A stretch of DNA of 42,415 bases from JANXQG01 sp037147235 (GTDB lineage: Bacteria > Planctomycetota > Planctomycetia > Pirellulales > Thermoguttaceae): contig JBAWVO010000016.1 in assembly GCA_037147235.1 (NCBI GenBank), positions 1 to 42,415 on the forward strand, given 5' to 3'. Below, in pieces: positions 31,570 through 40,095 of this stretch. The notes beneath the pieces were generated by a model, which was given only the letters and a program-made list of their open reading frames with translations, did not search any database and had not been told where the DNA came from. Numbering within the stretch: the first letter of the stretch is position 1; every line of letters begins with the position of its first letter. Both the position numbers and the translations under genes were made by a program.

Positions 31570-34092
31570 ATGAACCAGGAAGTGGCCAACTGCATCCGAA
31601 TCCACGGAGCGCGGACGCACAACTTGCAAAACCTCGATCTCGCCTTGCCGCGCGATCGCCTGGTTGTGGTCACCGGCCCGAGCGGGTCAGGAAAAAGCTC
31701 GCTGGCCTTCGACACGCTCCATGCCGAAGGACAGCGGCAATACATCGAAAGCCTCTCACCCTACGCCCGGCAGTTCCTGCATCAGCTCGAACGGCCGGAT
31801 GTCGATCTGATCGAGGGCATGCAACCGACGATCTCCATCGATCAGCGGGCGGGTAGTCCCAATCGTCGCAGCACGGTGGCCACAGTCACCGAGATTTACG
31901 ATTACCTACGGCTGCTCTATGCCCGGCTGGGCGAATCGACCTGCTACCAGTGCGGCACGTTGATCCGCCAGCAGTCGTTAGAGCAGATTCTGGAAACGCT
32001 GCTCTCCCGCCCCACCGGCACGCGGATGATGATCCTCGCGCCAATCATTCGCGGCCACAAAGGTCAACACCGTGAGGCAATCGAGGGGATCCGCAAGGCA
32101 GGATTCCTCCGCGCGCGGATCAACGGCGAGATGCTGGAGGTCAATGAGCCGCCGGAACTATCGCCGCAGAAGGTCCATCATATCGAGGCGGTTGTCGATC
32201 GAATTGTGATCCGCGAAGGCGTCGAACCGCGGCTGGCCGAGTCGATCCGCCTGGCAGTCCGCCATGGCGACGGACTGGTGCTGGCCAGCGAAGCAGTTCA
32301 CGGCGGCACTGCCGAGCCGCAGTGGCGCGATGAGCTTTTCAGCACGCTCTATTCCTGCCCCAACTGCAAGATCAGCTATGAAGAAATCGAGCCGCGGACT
32401 TTCAGCTTCAACAGCCCTTACGGTGCCTGCCCTGCGTGTGAGGGCCTTGCCCAAGTGGCGTGCCCTGAGTGCCATGGCGCGCGGCTGCGGCCGGAGGCAC
32501 GTGCAGTGCGATTGGCCGGAAAGGCAATCCACGAGGCGACCGCGGCCAACGTCACGGCAGCTTATGCCTTCTTCCAAGGCTTGACGTTTCCCGCAGACCG
32601 TCGCCCTATTGCCGAGCCAATTACGAGCGAGATCCTCTCCAGGCTCGATTTCCTCGGCAAGGTTGGGCTGGGCTATCTCACGCTTGACCGTCCCGCTGAG
32701 ACGTTAAGCGGCGGCGAGCTGCAACGTGTCCGCCTGGCGAGCGGGCTAGGCTCGGGGTTGGTCGGTGTTTGCTATGTACTCGACGAACCTTCGATCGGGC
32801 TGCATCCCCGCGATAACGAGCGATTGATCGAGACCCTGGAAGGCTTGCAAGCCCGCGGCAACACGGTCGTGGTCGTGGAACACGACGAGGCGATCATGCG
32901 CCGCGCCGATTGGCTCATCGACCTTGGCCCCGGCGCGGGGCGTAACGGCGGGCGGATCGTCGCCGAAGGTACGCCTGCCGAGGTTGCGGCCAACCCGGCT
33001 TCGCTCACGGGCCGCTATCTGGCGGGCACGGAAAAAATCCCCGTGCCCGACAATCGCCGTCCGGTAGCAATGGCCCGGGCAATCACCCTCGAAGGCGTGA
33101 CCACGAACAACCTCAAGAACATTACGGCCAAGTTTCCCCTTTCGGTATTGATTTGCGTAACCGGCGTAAGCGGTTCCGGCAAAAGTTCGCTCTTGAACGA
33201 AACGCTCGCCCAAGCCCTGGTCCGCCAGTTGGGCGGCATCGCGCCGAATCCAGGCCCGTTTGTGAGCCTTCACGGGGCCAGCCAGATCGACAAGGTCGTG
33301 CAGATCGACCAGTTGCCGATCGGCCGCACACCTCGCAGTAACCCGGCCACCTACACCGGCATTTTCGACGAGATTCGCAAGGTCTTTGCCGGCACCCGCG
33401 ACGCCCGTGCCCTGGGCTACAAGTCGAGCCGCTTCAGTTTCAACATCAAAGGCGGCCGCTGCGGGGAGTGCCGAGGTCAAGGGCAGCGGCGGATCAAAAT
33501 GAACTTCCTGCCCGATCTCTACGTGCCGTGCCCCGTGTGCGAAGGCAAGCGATTTGACCGTCAAACGCTCCAGATTTGCTACCGCGGCCTATCCATCGCC
33601 GACGTGTTGGAACTGCGGGTCGATGAGGCCGTCGAGTTCTTTCAAAACCATACCGCAATCGCCCGGCTGCTGGCCAGTTTGCAGGAGGTGGGCCTGGGCT
33701 ACGTCACGCTCGGGCAGTCGTCGACGACGCTCAGCGGCGGCGAGGCCCAGCGGATCAAGCTGGCCAACGAGCTTGGCTGCGTTGATACGGGCAAGACGTT
33801 TTATATCCTCGACGAACCGACTACCGGCCTGCACTTTGACGATATCAAGAAGCTGCTGGCTGTGCTTAGCCGGCTGGTCGATTTAGGCAACACGGTTGTC
33901 GTGATCGAGCACAATGTCGATGTGATGAAGACGGCCGATTGGATCATCGACCTTGGCCCCGACGGCGGTGATAACGGCGGCTATGTCGTGGCCACCGGCA
34001 CCCCAGAACAGGTCGCGGCGATGGAGGAGAACTGCACCGGGCAGTTCTTGCGAGGATCTTTGCCGACCCCTGCCGGCTCGTTCGGCCGGTGA
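31570..34092 (+). CDS. uvrA: UvrA paralogue apparently lacking the insertion domain
   Basis: 840 residues from ATG 31570 (a TTG 7 codons earlier is possible). Both ABC cassettes are complete: Walker A GPSGSGKSS and GVSGSGKSS, ABC signatures TLSGGELQRVRLA and TLSGGEAQRIKLA, and Walker B YVLDEPS and YILDEPT. The UvrB-binding region (about 110-240) and the zinc module CPNCKISYEEIEPRTFSFNS are present. Where UvrA normally has about 100 residues of DNA-binding insertion domain, the chain goes straight from GACPACEGLA to CPECHGARLRPEA. E. coli UvrA has 940 residues, so the length fits. It could still recognise damage with altered specificity, or serve drug resistance. The main UvrA is presumably elsewhere. 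Confidence 0.85.
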   Translation: MNQEVANCIRIHGARTHNLQNLDLALPRDRLVVVTGPSGSGKSSLAFDTLHAEGQRQYIESLSPYARQFLHQLERPDVDLIEGMQPTISIDQRAGSPNRRSTVATVTEIYDYLRLLYARLGESTCYQCGTLIRQQSLEQILETLLSRPTGTRMMILAPIIRGHKGQHREAIEGIRKAGFLRARINGEMLEVNEPPELSPQKVHHIEAVVDRIVIREGVEPRLAESIRLAVRHGDGLVLASEAVHGGTAEPQWRDELFSTLYSCPNCKISYEEIEPRTFSFNSPYGACPACEGLAQVACPECHGARLRPEARAVRLAGKAIHEATAANVTAAYAFFQGLTFPADRRPIAEPITSEILSRLDFLGKVGLGYLTLDRPAETLSGGELQRVRLASGLGSGLVGVCYVLDEPSIGLHPRDNERLIETLEGLQARGNTVVVVEHDEAIMRRADWLIDLGPGAGRNGGRIVAEGTPAEVAANPASLTGRYLAGTEKIPVPDNRRPVAMARAITLEGVTTNNLKNITAKFPLSVLICVTGVSGSGKSSLLNETLAQALVRQLGGIAPNPGPFVSLHGASQIDKVVQIDQLPIGRTPRSNPATYTGIFDEIRKVFAGTRDARALGYKSSRFSFNIKGGRCGECRGQGQRRIKMNFLPDLYVPCPVCEGKRFDRQTLQICYRGLSIADVLELRVDEAVEFFQNHTAIARLLASLQEVGLGYVTLGQSSTTLSGGEAQRIKLANELGCVDTGKTFYILDEPTTGLHFDDIKKLLAVLSRLVDLGNTVVVIEHNVDVMKTADWIIDLGPDGGDNGGYVVATGTPEQVAAMEENCTGQFLRGSLPTPAGSFGR

Positions 34093-34298
34093 ATGGGTTT
34101 TGTGGCTCTCCGTCAGTCTCAACCGCGAGCAGTATAGCATCGGCGGCCCACCACCTCTGGACAAAGACGAATCGCATCCCCCACCAGAGAAAGGGGGTTG
34201 CTTGCATCGTCCAGGATGGCGAGCAATAATAGCATCCTCCCCGGCTGACCCACTCTGCGTCGGACCGTATATCCCCACACCCTTTCAGGAGAACAACC

Positions 34299-35768
34299 AT
34301 GCCCCACGAGAACCATCCCAAACACGATCACCAGGATTGCTGCGGTTGTTGTGCGTCCGTCAATCGTCGCGATTTTTTGACTACGGTTGGCATTTCGGCC
34401 CTGGCGGCGCAGTCCGGCCTGTTGGGCTTTGCCACTGCGGCAGTGGCGGGCGGCCTGGCGGCTGATGCGGCCAAGCCGAGGGTCCGCGTCGCGTTCCTTC
34501 GTCCCAAGGTCGATCGTTACTGGATGGGCTGGCCGGGGGCATGTTACGACATCAAGGCGCGAGAAGCCGACTATCGAAAAACCATGTCCAACGCGGCTGT
34601 CGCGCTCGGCGTGAACCTGGAGTTCGAGACCGAGCCGATCGCCGACATGGCGGCCGTTAATCGGCTGCTGGCCGAGTGTAAGCAGAATCCACCGGACGGC
34701 GTGATCCTCACCGTCGGGTCACTGCACCCCGACTACTGGGCGCACGCCAATAAGTTCGCCGCCGAAAAGGGTGATCTGCCGACCGTTATTTTCAGCCCGA
34801 TGGGTACCTCGTTCACCGACCACCTGCAAGCTACGCGCAAGGCGAAGAAGTGTTTCGTGGCGGCCACGCAGGATTACACCTGGCTGGCCACGGCCGTCCG
34901 CATGTTCCGCACCATCTGGGACATGCAGAACACGCGGTTGTGTATCATCGACGGCGATAAGACGGAGGACCAAAAATTAAAAGTGATCGGAACCACGCTG
35001 CACCGCATTCCGCTAAACCGCTGGACCGAAGAGCTTGCTAAGCAGGAGGTGACCGCGGAAGTGAAAGCTCTGGCGGAGGAACTCTCGAAAACGGCCCAGA
35101 AAATCATCGAACCGAAGAACGCGGACGTACTCAACGCCGCAAAAAACTACTTTGTGGCGAGGCGGATCATGGTGGCAGAGAACTGCCAGGGAATCTCGCT
35201 CAATTGCCTGGGGCTGGTCGGCTCGCGGCGGATTCCTTGCCCACCCTGCATGGCCTGGCAACGGTTGAACGACGAGGGAAGCGTTGGCTGCTGCGAATGC
35301 GATTGGAATGCGGCCATCTCGCTCCGCCTGTGTGGGTTATTGACCGGTCGGCCGGGCTTCATGCAGGATCCAGCCCCCAATACGGTCAATGGCACCTTGA
35401 TGGGCGCCCACTGCTCGTCGCCCACGAAACTCCGCGGCTTCGACCAGCCGGCCGCAGCGCAAATCCTCCGCAGCCACAGCGAGTCGGAAATTGGCGTCTC
35501 TCCCCAAGTCCTCTGGCCGTTAGGCGAAGCGGTCACCGTGATGAAGTTCGAGGGGCCGGAGCGGATCATCCTCGGCACTGGAATAGTCGTGGCGAACATC
35601 GACACGCCTCCCTCCGGCGGCTGCCGCACCTCCGTTGAGTTGAAGATGGATAACGTGGCGGACCCCCTCGACTGCAAAGGCTTCCACCAATTGTTCATCC
35701 TCGGCAAGCACGACCGGCTGTTTCAATCCTACTGCCAGTTGGCGGGCATCGAAGTCATACCGGTCTAG
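34299..35768 (+). CDS. Tat-exported sugar-isomerase-like protein
   Basis: 489 residues. A His/Cys-rich N-terminus (HENHPKHDHQDCCGCC) precedes a Tat signal, SVNRRDFLTTVGISALAAQ. The mature part resembles the L-fucose/L-arabinose isomerase fold: VNLEFETEPIADMAAVNRLL (N-terminal Rossmann-like domain), PTVIFSPMGTSF, LGLVGSRRIPCPPCMAWQRL and a beta-rich C-terminal domain. In known isomerases the metal site is Glu/Asp/His; here the equivalent region is Cys-rich (CCECDWNAAISLRLCG), so an isomerase reaction is doubtful. AGGAG 6-7 nt before the ATG. Probably folded with cofactor before export. Isolated gene downstream of uvrA. Confidence 0.7.
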   Translation: MPHENHPKHDHQDCCGCCASVNRRDFLTTVGISALAAQSGLLGFATAAVAGGLAADAAKPRVRVAFLRPKVDRYWMGWPGACYDIKAREADYRKTMSNAAVALGVNLEFETEPIADMAAVNRLLAECKQNPPDGVILTVGSLHPDYWAHANKFAAEKGDLPTVIFSPMGTSFTDHLQATRKAKKCFVAATQDYTWLATAVRMFRTIWDMQNTRLCIIDGDKTEDQKLKVIGTTLHRIPLNRWTEELAKQEVTAEVKALAEELSKTAQKIIEPKNADVLNAAKNYFVARRIMVAENCQGISLNCLGLVGSRRIPCPPCMAWQRLNDEGSVGCCECDWNAAISLRLCGLLTGRPGFMQDPAPNTVNGTLMGAHCSSPTKLRGFDQPAAAQILRSHSESEIGVSPQVLWPLGEAVTVMKFEGPERIILGTGIVVANIDTPPSGGCRTSVELKMDNVADPLDCKGFHQLFILGKHDRLFQSYCQLAGIEVIPV

Positions 35769-35855
35769 GAGGTTGGGCCTTGATCAGGGGAAGAAAAGGT
35801 GACAATCTGGGTGCGATGGAATGTCTGTGTTAGATGCAGTAGATAGTGAGGAATA

Positions 35856-35967
35856 AGGACCGGCGCAGAAATAACTGTCGCAAGAAAAGTAGCAGGCACA
35901 CTCCGTGTGCCGTCTGCCCCCGCTCGGCGAGTGGGCAAAACACGACAGTTATTTCTGCGCCAGTCCT
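35856..35967. repeat. MITE-like element with nested palindromes
   Basis: Terminal inverted repeats of 25 bp, 35856-35880 and 35943-35967, match at 24 positions. Inside are the palindrome GGCACAC-TCC-GTGTGCC (35895-35911) seen also at 8883-8899, and a third hairpin (about 35914-35936, GCCC…GGGC). There is no ORF. The size (112 bp) and structure suit a non-autonomous palindromic element. It occupies part of the 35769-36195 gap. Confidence 0.8.
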
Positions 35968-36062
35968 AAGCAGCCGCCGGGCCTGCGTTGAAACTGGCCT
36001 GGAAGTAGAGCCGGTGCCTTTCCTGTCATGCCGCTGCCGTGTGTCGAGCGTTTTCATGGCCA

Positions 36063-36179
36063 TTTATTGAGGATGCCTCAAAGCCGCTTGGCGACATCAA
36101 GAATCTTGGCGCGGCGTTGCATAAAGCATTTGGAGTAGAAGTTGTTCCCGTTCTTAGGAAGTACGGGATGCTTGATTAG
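36063..36179 (+). pseudogene. C-terminal protein tip, possible toxin remnant
   Basis: An open frame of 38 codons ending in TAG encodes FIEDASKPLGDIKNLG, LHKAFGVEVVPVLRKYGMLD. It is amphipathic and protein-like, with no start codon of its own that makes sense. It stops 16 nt before the GGAGG-led gene at 36196. The arrangement of a short C-terminal tip followed closely by a small acidic gene recalls orphan toxin tip/immunity pairs. No homologue is recognised, so the toxin identity is a guess. Confidence 0.35.
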
Positions 36180-36195
36180 TGGGGAGGAGTACGCG

Positions 36196-36642
36196 ATGCG
36201 TGTTTTGTTGATGCAATACTTCGGACCGGGGAAACTCGCCGTCGACCTCAATATTCCAGACGTAGCGCAGGCTTATCAATCTTGTACGTCAAACGCCGAA
36301 GAAAAAGGTTGGGGCGTTTTTTCTCGGTTTGGCGAGGATATTGTTGGCTTGTTCTCAATGCAGGGGGGGCTGTTTATTTTTCATAACGCAAAAGTGGCCA
36401 CCGTTCCTGATGGCCAGGTATCTGTCTCGTATTCTGAGAAAGGTGCTTTGCGTGAGCTTAGGATAAAGTTTGATTCGGAGGAACACGTACTCACCTATGA
36501 GGGTTCAAGCCCACTTGCAGGCCCCGACTACACAGAGAACGAAGAGGATGCTGATTTCGGGCTTTGGCTGCGTAATATGTTAGGCTCAAGTGAACGCAGA
36601 GACGCTTTCATCAAATGGTGGAGCAAAGGAGTTAGCCCGTAG
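36196..36642 (+). CDS. Unidentified acidic protein, immunity-like
   Basis: 148 residues from ATG 36196, chosen because GGAGG (36183-36187) is about 8 nt upstream; a longer frame from 36142 would overlap the upstream tip. Beta-rich centre (GEDIVGLFSMQGGLFIF, GQVSVSYSEKGALRELRIKF) and an acidic C-terminal helix (ENEEDADFGLWLRNMLGSSERRDAFIKWW). No known domain. Codon use is lower in GC than its neighbours, and it lies in a debris zone with a MITE-like repeat and transposase-like sequence, which suggests transfer. An immunity role is inferred from context only. Confidence 0.55.
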   Translation: MRVLLMQYFGPGKLAVDLNIPDVAQAYQSCTSNAEEKGWGVFSRFGEDIVGLFSMQGGLFIFHNAKVATVPDGQVSVSYSEKGALRELRIKFDSEEHVLTYEGSSPLAGPDYTENEEDADFGLWLRNMLGSSERRDAFIKWWSKGVSP

Positions 36643-36689
36643 TTTCTTTCTACGGCAACGAGATACAAAGGGGTCGGGGTGCGCCGGTC

Positions 36690-36801
36690 AAAACCGGATT
36701 CTGGGGACACGAACCGATATTGAACAGTGCGATCCCGGAAGAGGAGTTACGGGACCTCCGCATGCACGGTCGCACGGGCTGTCCGTTAGGAGATGCCCTG
36801 T
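36690..36801 (+). pseudogene. Possible tail of a REP-associated (Y1) transposase
   Basis: The frame reads …PVKTGFWGHEPI then IPEEELRDLRMHGRTGCPLGD before a stop. R-T-G-x-P-L-G-D/S near the end is a feature I associate with REP-associated tyrosine transposases. Only the tail is present. The match is short and the call is tentative. Confidence 0.3.
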
Positions 36802-36808
36802 AGCCTAT

Positions 36809-36985
36809 TTCGACAGTTTCGAGCGGCTTTTCCATCCGGTTGTAAGCCTCGGACTGTTCCGGCGTGGACATGAACACGTCCACGACGGCCACTCTGCCAC
36901 CGGGGCGGCAGACCCGAACCATCTCGTTCAGCACGGCTTCGGGTTCCAGAAAGTGATGGAACGAGTAGCGGGTGATGACGGCAGA
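36809..36985 (-). pseudogene. Methyltransferase fragment (Methyltransf_11-like)
   Basis: On the minus strand SAVITRYSFHHFLEPEAVL then NEMVRVCRPGGRVAVVDVFM is the motif IV to post-IV segment of a class I SAM methyltransferase (UbiE-like). Motif I and the N-terminus are missing; the piece starts 12 bp after the rhamnosidase stop and ends in sequence that no longer matches. It is a remnant, not an intact gene. Confidence 0.65.
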
Positions 36986-36996
36986 CTGTGTTCTAC

Positions 36997-39732
36997 TCAA
37001 TACTGAAATTGATAGATGCCGGAACCTACGGCATACACCGCCGCGCCGTTTTCCATGCGCAGGAACTTCACGCCCTCTGCCTTCGCCGCGGGCTTGCTCG
37101 ATTCCGTGACCAAAGCGGCATCCTTGGCCGGGACATGGACTGTGGCGCTGGTGTTGGCGGGAATGGTGACTTCCATCGTCAGCTTGCCGCCCTCCTTCTT
37201 CCAGTTGCTGACAATGCGGCCGTGGATTGAATCGTAGCTGCACTTGACCCATGTCAGGTCTCCGACGACCCCCGGCTTGATGAGGATCTTCTTGAAGCCG
37301 GATCCCGACTCATCCGGGCGAATGCCGGCCAGACCCTGATAGAACCAACTACCGGGGCTGGCAAAGCAAGAGTGGATTTGTGAGGCGTACCCGTTCCACT
37401 GCTCCCACAACGTAGTTGCCCCTTGTGCCAGCATATAGCCCCATCCCGGATAGGTATCCTGGTTGAAAATGGTGTAGAGCAAATCATTGCGGCCGGCTTC
37501 CTGTAGGTATTGAATGAGAAAATAGGTGCCGAGCATGCCGGTGTCGAGGTGTCCTTTGTTCTTCACCAGAATGATCTCCGCGAGTTTCTCTTGAACGGTT
37601 CCAACCAAGGCATCGGGGACCGCACCGGTCATCAGCGGCATTACCTGATAGGCTTGCTCATCAAGACCATAGAACTGTTTCCTCGCATCGTAGAACGTCG
37701 TGTGCATTAGCTTCCTGGTTTTATCGATCTTGGCCGCATAGTCATCCGCATCCTTGGTCTTGCCCAGGATGCGGGCGCTGCGTTCGAGAATTTGCCACAA
37801 ATATACGCGATAGCCGTTGTTGAAAATCTCACAGGCCGTTTTTTGCGGCCAGTTCTGGGTCTCCATGCCCCGCTCAGGCGGAACCCAGTCGCCAAGAAAC
37901 TGCTCCTTCTCGCGCTGTTGCCGCAGCAAGCCGTCTTTGGCCTGGCCATCCAGGAACGCGGAATAGCGTCGCATCGACTCGTAGCAGCGTTCCAGCAGTC
38001 GGCGGTCGCCGTAATAGAGGTAATTCTTCCAAGGTAACACACTACCTAAACCTCCCCACCCCGGCCCGCCCCAGGATGGGATCACGAAGGGCGCGGTATA
38101 GGGGAATCGACCGGTGGTCGGATCTTGCGCGTCCAACCAGTCGATCGCCCACTTGGCGTAAAAAGCCGCTGCATCCCGGTTCATGATCTGTGAGTCGATC
38201 GAGACTTGGCCGTCACCGTACCCCAGGCGTTCGCGGTGCGGACAATCCACCATGTAGCCACCCAGACTCAGGCAGCGGATCGTCCACAGGTTGAGCTGGT
38301 GAATACGGTTGAACAGGTTGTTGGAACATTCAAAGGTTCCCACGGGTGCGAGGTTCGATTCGATAAACAGGGCCTCGGCGTCGCCACTCGCCGGTTTGGC
38401 CGACAAGCCCTCCACAATTGCATAGCGGAAACCGAAGTAATTGAACTTGGGGCAATACTGTTCCCCGGGCTTACCAGACGCGGTATATTTCGCCACCTGG
38501 TTGAGCCCGTTGTAACAGACACCGTCGATCCTATACGCCGAATCGGGCTTGATCCGACCCGCGGGTGTGTCCTCGCCTCCGGGTGACTGGAACCGTTTGT
38601 CGGCAAAGCGTATCGTCATGGTCTTGCCGGACTCCATTTGGGGCAGGCGAAGCCGCATCCAGCCGGTTAGGTTGGTGCCGAAATCAAACTCCCAGGCATT
38701 TGTACCCCGGGCGGTACAGGTCACCGCGGGAATGACCTTGGTGATGCGGTTCGGGGGACATGACTGCGCGGTTACCACGCCATTCGGCTCGGCGATCTCC
38801 TTCACGGGTTTCCATGAACCGCTGGTACATCCGATCTCGCTCCAGCCCGGAATGTCGCGGCGGGCGTCGAGGTTCTCACGGCAATTATTCGCATTTTTCC
38901 ATTGGAATTCGGTATAGGTGCTGGGCATGAACGTCCAGGTGGTGTCCGTCCCGACCACAATCTGCTTGCCGTCGACCGACAGATCCAATTCAACCCGGGC
39001 GATTGCCCCAGTCTTGACCCAGCCACTACCCAGCCACAGGCCGACGCAGTTGGTGCCCACACGCAGGAACTTGCGGATATCGTAAGTGTTGTAGAGCGAA
39101 TGTTTCTTGTCATTTGACACCGCCGGTGTCAGAACGTCGTCGCTCACTTTTCTTCCGTTCACATACAATTCATAGTAGCCCTTCACATTTACAAAAGCCG
39201 TCGCCCGTTCGGGCGTGGCGGTTAGGGTGAACTCCTTCCGCAGCCAGGGCGACGTCTCACCATCCGCCTTGACCCACTTCGCCCGCCAATCCTCGGGCTT
39301 GAGCAGGCCCATCGACCACAGGGCCGGTTTGCTCCAGTCCGAGGGCTTTCCATCCTTGTCCCATACGCGGACCTTCCAGTGGCAAACCGTGCGCGATGCC
39401 AGCGGCTTTCCGGCATATTCCACCTGGATGCTTTGATCCGTCGCCACCTTGCCGCTGTCCCACAGATCGCCCCGATCCCCGGCCAGAAGTTCCGGTGTCG
39501 AAGCGACCAGGACCTGATATGCCGTCTGCCGCTCGCCACGGCGGACGGATTCGATTACCCAACTCAGACGAGGCTTCTCCACGTCAATGCCGAGCGGATC
39601 CTTGAGGTATTCGCATCGCACGCTTGCCACTTCGGCGGCGAACGCGACTGGAATGCAGAACAGCACTCCAACGGCGGCAAGGAGGCAGGCTGCAAAGCGG
39701 CAGTTGGTGTGGTTTTTCCCGGTATTTGTCAT
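36997..39732 (-). CDS. GH78 alpha-L-rhamnosidase, exported
   Basis: 911 residues from ATG 39732, preferred over 39753 because GGAG is 5 nt upstream. Signal peptide (FAACLLAAVGVLFCIPVAFA, cleavage near AFA-AE). Domains: an N-terminal fibronectin/beta domain (LKDPLGIDVEKPRLSWVI), a carbohydrate-binding beta domain (YYELYVNGRKVSDDVLTP), and the (alpha/alpha)6 catalytic domain with DCPHRERLGYGDGQ (catalytic Glu in HRE) and a C-terminal beta sandwich (FKKILIKPGVVGDLTWVKCS). It releases rhamnose from plant, algal or bacterial glycans. Its stop is followed within 12 bp by a methyltransferase remnant, so the downstream gene may have been lost. The gene itself is intact. Confidence 0.92.
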   Translation of the reverse strand: MTNTGKNHTNCRFAACLLAAVGVLFCIPVAFAAEVASVRCEYLKDPLGIDVEKPRLSWVIESVRRGERQTAYQVLVASTPELLAGDRGDLWDSGKVATDQSIQVEYAGKPLASRTVCHWKVRVWDKDGKPSDWSKPALWSMGLLKPEDWRAKWVKADGETSPWLRKEFTLTATPERATAFVNVKGYYELYVNGRKVSDDVLTPAVSNDKKHSLYNTYDIRKFLRVGTNCVGLWLGSGWVKTGAIARVELDLSVDGKQIVVGTDTTWTFMPSTYTEFQWKNANNCRENLDARRDIPGWSEIGCTSGSWKPVKEIAEPNGVVTAQSCPPNRITKVIPAVTCTARGTNAWEFDFGTNLTGWMRLRLPQMESGKTMTIRFADKRFQSPGGEDTPAGRIKPDSAYRIDGVCYNGLNQVAKYTASGKPGEQYCPKFNYFGFRYAIVEGLSAKPASGDAEALFIESNLAPVGTFECSNNLFNRIHQLNLWTIRCLSLGGYMVDCPHRERLGYGDGQVSIDSQIMNRDAAAFYAKWAIDWLDAQDPTTGRFPYTAPFVIPSWGGPGWGGLGSVLPWKNYLYYGDRRLLERCYESMRRYSAFLDGQAKDGLLRQQREKEQFLGDWVPPERGMETQNWPQKTACEIFNNGYRVYLWQILERSARILGKTKDADDYAAKIDKTRKLMHTTFYDARKQFYGLDEQAYQVMPLMTGAVPDALVGTVQEKLAEIILVKNKGHLDTGMLGTYFLIQYLQEAGRNDLLYTIFNQDTYPGWGYMLAQGATTLWEQWNGYASQIHSCFASPGSWFYQGLAGIRPDESGSGFKKILIKPGVVGDLTWVKCSYDSIHGRIVSNWKKEGGKLTMEVTIPANTSATVHVPAKDAALVTESSKPAAKAEGVKFLRMENGAAVYAVGSGIYQFQY

Positions 39733-39771
39733 TACGACTCCAATGGAAGCCAAGTGGTCGCAAGGTGCATG

Positions 39772-39809
39772 AAAAAACCCTTCCGCAACTCATTGCTACG
39801 GAAGGGTTT
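39772..39809 (-). terminator. Rho-independent terminator after tRNA-Pro
   Basis: On the minus strand AAACCCTTCCG pairs with CGGAAGGGTTT and is followed by a T-run (39777-39772). A 10-11 bp GC-rich stem with a 13-nt interior that can extend the stem (TAGC/GTTG). Ends the tRNA transcript before the rhamnosidase start. Confidence 0.85.
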
Positions 39810-39816
39810 ACGTCAG

Positions 39817-39891
39817 TCGGGGCGACAAGATTCGAACTTGCGACCTTCTGAACCCCATTCAGACGCGCTAGCCAGGCTGCGCCACGCCCCG
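39817..39891 (-). tRNA. tRNA-Pro (anticodon GGG)
   Basis: 75 nt on the minus strand. Acceptor stem CGGGGCG (39891-39885) pairs with CGCCCCG (39824-39818); discriminator A (39817). D-arm GGCGCAGCCTGGCTAGCGCG, anticodon loop ATGGGGT gives GGG (reading CCC/CCU), T-arm with GTTCGAATC. CCA is not encoded. The C1 base at the 5' end and Pro anticodon agree with bacterial tRNA-Pro. Confidence 0.93.
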
Positions 39892-40095
39892 ATGCGTCGA
39901 CCAACTTCCTAAGTATTACAGAAGCGAAGCAATTATGCAACAGGATCTCCAGGGAAAATGGCCGGCAATTTCCGTATTGCCCGAAAAAATGCCTAACCGC
40001 CACGGAAATCGGTTGCATCTTTTTCCGGAAAGTGGTAGGCTCAACGGTGAAGGGCATCCGATCATTGGAACAGAGGGTAAAAGGAGGTCCATGTT

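Noticed and set aside
36660..36800. Group II intron or IS end in the debris zone
   Set aside because: The local hairpin-like text does not form a domain V structure and no reverse transcriptase is present.
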